Shown piece after piece: positions 14,028-17,255 of a DNA stretch of 17,255 nt. Both the position numbers and the translations under genes were made by a program. Position 1 is the stretch's first letter; every line of letters begins with the position of its first letter. Source of the stretch: JANQPA01 sp964628385 (lineage in GTDB: Bacteria > Bacteroidota > Bacteroidia > Chitinophagales > Saprospiraceae); NCBI GenBank assembly GCA_964628385.1, contig CAZVOD010000090.1, positions 1 through 17,255 on the forward strand, given 5' to 3'. The notes beneath the pieces were generated by a model. It did not search any database and was not told the origin of the DNA. It was given only the letters and a program-made list of their open reading frames with translations.

Positions 14028-17000
14028 CTATTGCTTTACGATCTGCCGATTTACCAGTCCGGCTTCGTTGATCAGCTGGATTTGGTATACCCCATTTGGG
14101 AGTGAACTCATATCCAATGTATAGGTGATGTTTTCAATCGCTACAATCCGGACTAAACGCCCCTGCGTATTCATAACACGCAACTGCTCGATATTTACAG
14201 GTGCACTGATATTTATCTCGTAGGAAGTTGGATTCGGAAATATCAATAGTTCATTAGCCCAGGCTGGTTCACTAGCAGCAGATACAAAGTCGAAGCCAAG
14301 CTCAGAGCAGGCTACTAAAGTATATCCATCATCAAATGGTATTTCATCATCTACTTGCGTTACAAGGCCTGTTATGGTGTAGCTTGCGATGTCATTTAAG
14401 GCTAAGAATTCTTCTATGAACTCACGTTCAATCCCGGCAACTCCTAAGAGAAAAATAGTAAAGGTATCCTGAGGAGTTGGTATGAGTAAATTAAAATTAC
14501 CATTTTCAAAATCAATCAATTCAACATCTTCCTGAATGACATTATTGATTTCCAGATCTACATATTTACCTTCCAAAGATTCATCCAGGCCAATTACCAG
14601 AATCGGGCCTACCAGCTCATTACCTTGAGATATTAAAGTAATGCTATTTGGAGCGATTTCAAGTTGCCCCTCAAATTGATCAATAACACCTTCTACAAGA
14701 ATTTCATCTCCTTCAGTAGGTTCTAAATAACCGCTAACTGCTCCAAAGCCAGACACCAAAATGCCATCACCTAAGGAATCAATCATAAAGAAGTTATAAC
14801 CGGCTAAAGATTCAAAATCTGCACAATGAACTACTCCCTGTAGGGCCACTTCCTGGCCAATAGACAGCGCTACGCCGGATGCATCGACATCATCAATGTC
14901 ACTTATTGGAGTGATGACTAAAGGGCGCTCCAGGACAGTAATATCATCACTAGCCGAACCTTCGCAGCCTTCTGCCGCTGTGAAGGTATAAGTAATGGTG
15001 TAATTCCCCACACCACCAGCTACTGCTGGATCAAAGCTGAAGGTCATGCCATTGCCATCGTCTGTGACACCGGGGCCAGAATAAATTCCTCCGGTAGGCA
15101 TACCACCACCAAGGCCAGTTTGTACACCAGCATCTTCAAAAATATCTTCTGGCACCGTAAAAGTGACGTTTGGTAGATTTAGAATATTAGCTACTCCTTG
15201 TGAGAATGGACGGCAAGTTTCATCCGATGGGTTTATGAATAATCTGGCATAGATGTTAAATTCACCAGCAGCCAATGCTGGAAGTTCGATAGAAGCGGAA
15301 GTTCCACCATCTTCTAAATTTTCGAATGACACTGTACCAAGAAGTGTACCTTGTGTATAAGGATCAATATCAGTGGATGAACTTTGTATAAAAGAAATGC
15401 CATAATCTTGCTCACCATTATCAGCTTGTGCCATATTTTCCAGGCCAGTAACGGTGAAGGTCGCTACATCCCCAACGCATATTGGATTGGGTGAGCTAAT
15501 AATATCTCCTATTGTTGGGCATACCACAGCTGGCTCCACTCCTGTCACACTCAAAAATAAATCATCTGTATTGCCCGCATCAGTATTGGAATAAATCACA
15601 ACAAAATTGCCATTGTCGAGGGGCTGTACGAAGCTTAAATTTTCACTTATCGCATCGTTGCCACTATTAGTTTTAGTAGTACCACAGAATGGCGTACCGT
15701 CATTGTTGATTACACGGTGGTAAACATCTTTGCCCACGTCACCAGGGCCGCCTTCTGACTCCCAGGCGACTACGAAGCCCTCTTCTAATGCTTCCAAAAT
15801 AGGGCCAAATAAAGACTGAGTCCCAGTACCTTCAGCATTTATGTCACTGTAAACTAATGTAGCAGGAATTTGGGCTGTACCTGAAGCATTGAATATACGG
15901 TAATAGACTCCTGTATTGTCGCCATCAGCATCGCCATATGCCGTCCAACCAATAGCAAAGCTACCATTACTTAGTGGGATGAAGCCCACGTTCCTGAATG
16001 GTACAGTGGTAAGCACTTCTGTGTGGATACCTCCGCTGATTTCAGTGCTATTGCTTACGGATTGTCCATTACTTCCATTGATTACACTAAAGTAATAATC
16101 ATTCCTACCATCTTCTGTCTGATAAAGGATAGCAAAATTTCCATCTGAAAGTGGAATAAGACTATTCAAATTTTGGGAACCTTGCCTGACAGGATCACTA
16201 AAATTAGCAATAAAAGATTCCGACTGCGAATTACCATTGGCATCATATACACGGTAGATAATATCTTTAGATTCATCTCTTGGACCTCCTTCGGAGGTGA
16301 ATGCAACTGCTAAGTTTCCATTAGCAAGAGCGATTACTCTGGAGCCAAAAAGCGCTTGGTTTCCTGCTCCAGTTGGATTTGAATCAGCATCTGGCCTAAG
16401 TATACTTGTTAGTGCACTACCATCGGCATTGAAAATTCGTAGGAAAACTCCAGTACCATCGCCATCAATACCTCCACGAGCCTCCCAGGTTACTGCAAAG
16501 CGACCATCGGGAAGGGCTGCCATAGCTTGATCTTTATTGATCATTTGGAAGCCACCATCGTGAGTACTATCAGAAATATTGACTGGGCCACCAGTTAATT
16601 GTTGCCCCTGCGCGTCGAAAGTGTAAATAAAGAAATCATCTGTATTACCGGAGCCATCTTCGCCAATACTTGCCAACATAGCAAATCCACCATTGGTTAA
16701 GGGTAGAATGTATTCTAAAATGTCTTCTCTGTTGTTGTTATCGAGGCGTACGGAGGCAGAAATAGCTTCTCCATTGTCATTGTATACTCTGAAAAAAACA
16801 TCCTGTGCCTCCAGGTCAGCACCACCGGAGGGACCCGTATCACCGGGGCCGTTTTCAGATTCCCAGGTAATCACAAACCCGGATTGGAGTGCAATAACTT
16901 TAGGTGCAAAAAGTCCCTGATCACCCTGACCGGCAGCGTTTATATCGGCATAAGGGGTAATAACATCAGTAATGGCCATTCCATCCTGACGAAATACCTG

Positions 17001-17234
17001 AAAAAATGCCCCTCCCTGGTCGCCATCAATAGCATTACGCGATTCCCAGGAGACTACAAAGTTACCATTATTCAAAGATACGGCAGCAAAGGAAGGGTCA
17101 ACGCCCTGAAAGCCATTATCGTGATTATCACCACCCAGGCTAATGGGATCACCTAGCGGATCACAAGACTGTGCATGCAAACTAAAGGTGAACGCAGCAG
17201 CCAGAAGCAGGGAAAAGAGCATTTTTTTTTGCAT
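14028..17234 (-). CDS. large secreted repeat protein with OB-fold-like region and T9SS sorting domain
   Basis: Exported protein of 1068 residues, probably displayed on the surface or released through the type IX system. Seen: a signal peptide (1-22, ending HAQ); nine blade-like repeats of about 60 residues (57-566) with the pattern F-x-V-x-W-E-S ... D-G-D ... R-V/I-F/Y-N-x-x-G, arranged as three ABC triplets; two Ig-like or PKD-like segments (about 572-770, containing C571, C586, C674 and C757); an OB-fold-like region (about 774-975; DVDASGVALSIGQEVALQGV, EGDEILVEG); and a type A sorting domain (about 995-1068; LLIFPNPTS, LPNGVYQIQL, ending QIVKQ). No catalytic motif is recognised. DGD loops suggest calcium binding. 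An adhesin, matrix or structural role is inferred. It has its own terminator, so it is probably monocistronic. Confidence 0.85.
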   Translation of the reverse strand: MQKKMLFSLLLAAAFTFSLHAQSCDPLGDPISLGGDNHDNGFQGVDPSFAAVSLNNGNFVVSWESRNAIDGDQGGAFFQVFRQDGMAITDVITPYADINAAGQGDQGLFAPKVIALQSGFVITWESENGPGDTGPSGGADLEAQDVFFRVYNDNGEAISASVRLDNNNREDILEYILPLTNGGFAMLASIGEDGSGNTDDFFIYTFDAQGQQLTGGPVNISDSTHDGGFQMINKDQAMAALPDGRFAVTWEARGGIDGDGTGVFLRIFNADGSALTSILRPDADSNPTGAGNQALFGSRVIALANGNLAVAFTSEGGPRDESKDIIYRVYDANGNSQSESFIANFSDPVRQGSQNLNSLIPLSDGNFAILYQTEDGRNDYYFSVINGSNGQSVSNSTEISGGIHTEVLTTVPFRNVGFIPLSNGSFAIGWTAYGDADGDNTGVYYRIFNASGTAQIPATLVYSDINAEGTGTQSLFGPILEALEEGFVVAWESEGGPGDVGKDVYHRVINNDGTPFCGTTKTNSGNDAISENLSFVQPLDNGNFVVIYSNTDAGNTDDLFLSVTGVEPAVVCPTIGDIISSPNPICVGDVATFTVTGLENMAQADNGEQDYGISFIQSSSTDIDPYTQGTLLGTVSFENLEDGGTSASIELPALAAGEFNIYARLFINPSDETCRPFSQGVANILNLPNVTFTVPEDIFEDAGVQTGLGGGMPTGGIYSGPGVTDDGNGMTFSFDPAVAGGVGNYTITYTFTAAEGCEGSASDDITVLERPLVITPISDIDDVDASGVALSIGQEVALQGVVHCADFESLAGYNFFMIDSLGDGILVSGFGAVSGYLEPTEGDEILVEGVIDQFEGQLEIAPNSITLISQGNELVGPILVIGLDESLEGKYVDLEINNVIQEDVELIDFENGNFNLLIPTPQDTFTIFLLGVAGIEREFIEEFLALNDIASYTITGLVTQVDDEIPFDDGYTLVACSELGFDFVSAASEPAWANELLIFPNPTSYEINISAPVNIEQLRVMNTQGRLVRIVAIENITYTLDMSSLPNGVYQIQLINEAGLVNRQIVKQ

Positions 17235-17255
17235 ATCAATTTAATTTAGGTTTAA

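Noticed and set aside
1..17255. CRISPR arrays, tRNA or rRNA genes
   Set aside because: No regularly spaced repeats with unique spacers, no cloverleaf-like sequence with a CCA end, and no conserved rRNA sequence was seen; the only tandem array is the protein-coding 12-mer repeat.

Overview
The window reads as Bacteroidota chromosome, most likely a free-living, probably marine or saline lineage (Cytophagales or Saprospirales type). The reasons are a SusC/SusD outer-membrane pair, a giant secreted protein ending in a type IX secretion (T9SS) sorting domain, candidate promoters of the TAnnTTTG class, AT-rich leaders without Shine-Dalgarno sequences, and a betaine-type BCCT carrier. The genus cannot be resolved from this sequence alone. 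A 100-N scaffold gap lies inside a tandem repeat, so this is draft assembly.

Layout. Only the left end (1-2053) reads on the + strand: a possible tail of an upstream gene, a YUCCA-like flavin monooxygenase, a TPR protein 6 bases behind it, and an open fragment that looks like gene debris. Everything from 2117 to the right end reads on the - strand. In transcription order (right to left) it holds: a 1068-residue T9SS-exported repeat protein (17234-14028) with its own terminator; an Rpn/PD-(D/E)XK recombination-promoting nuclease with an expandable EGKL repeat (13772-12699); a membrane-anchored chimera joining the start of a phosphodiester glycosidase (NAGPA) domain to a LamG domain (12437-10893); a MarR regulator (10651-10172); a 393-base regulatory interval; SusC (9778-6401) and SusD (6261-4783) followed by a strong terminator; and a BCCT carrier (4591-2993) directly abutting a tandem universal stress protein (2992-2117).

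How the genes may work together. SusC/SusD form a TonB-dependent uptake complex for an unknown ligand; no glycan-degrading enzyme or anti-sigma factor is adjacent, and MarR is the only nearby regulator. The SusC leader has a -7 box, a perfect 18-bp palindrome just past the predicted start of transcription, and a second GTTAAC-containing imperfect palindrome upstream. BCCT and Usp are probably translated together and resemble transporter/Usp regulatory pairs such as TeaABC/TeaD. The + strand FMO and TPR genes are probably one operon.

The points most worth a second look are the NAGPA-LamG chimera, the 3x3 repeat architecture of the T9SS protein, the BCCT-Usp coupling, the SusC operator region with competing hairpins upstream of it, and the Rpn repeat gap. 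I see no CRISPR array, tRNA, rRNA or intact insertion sequence.
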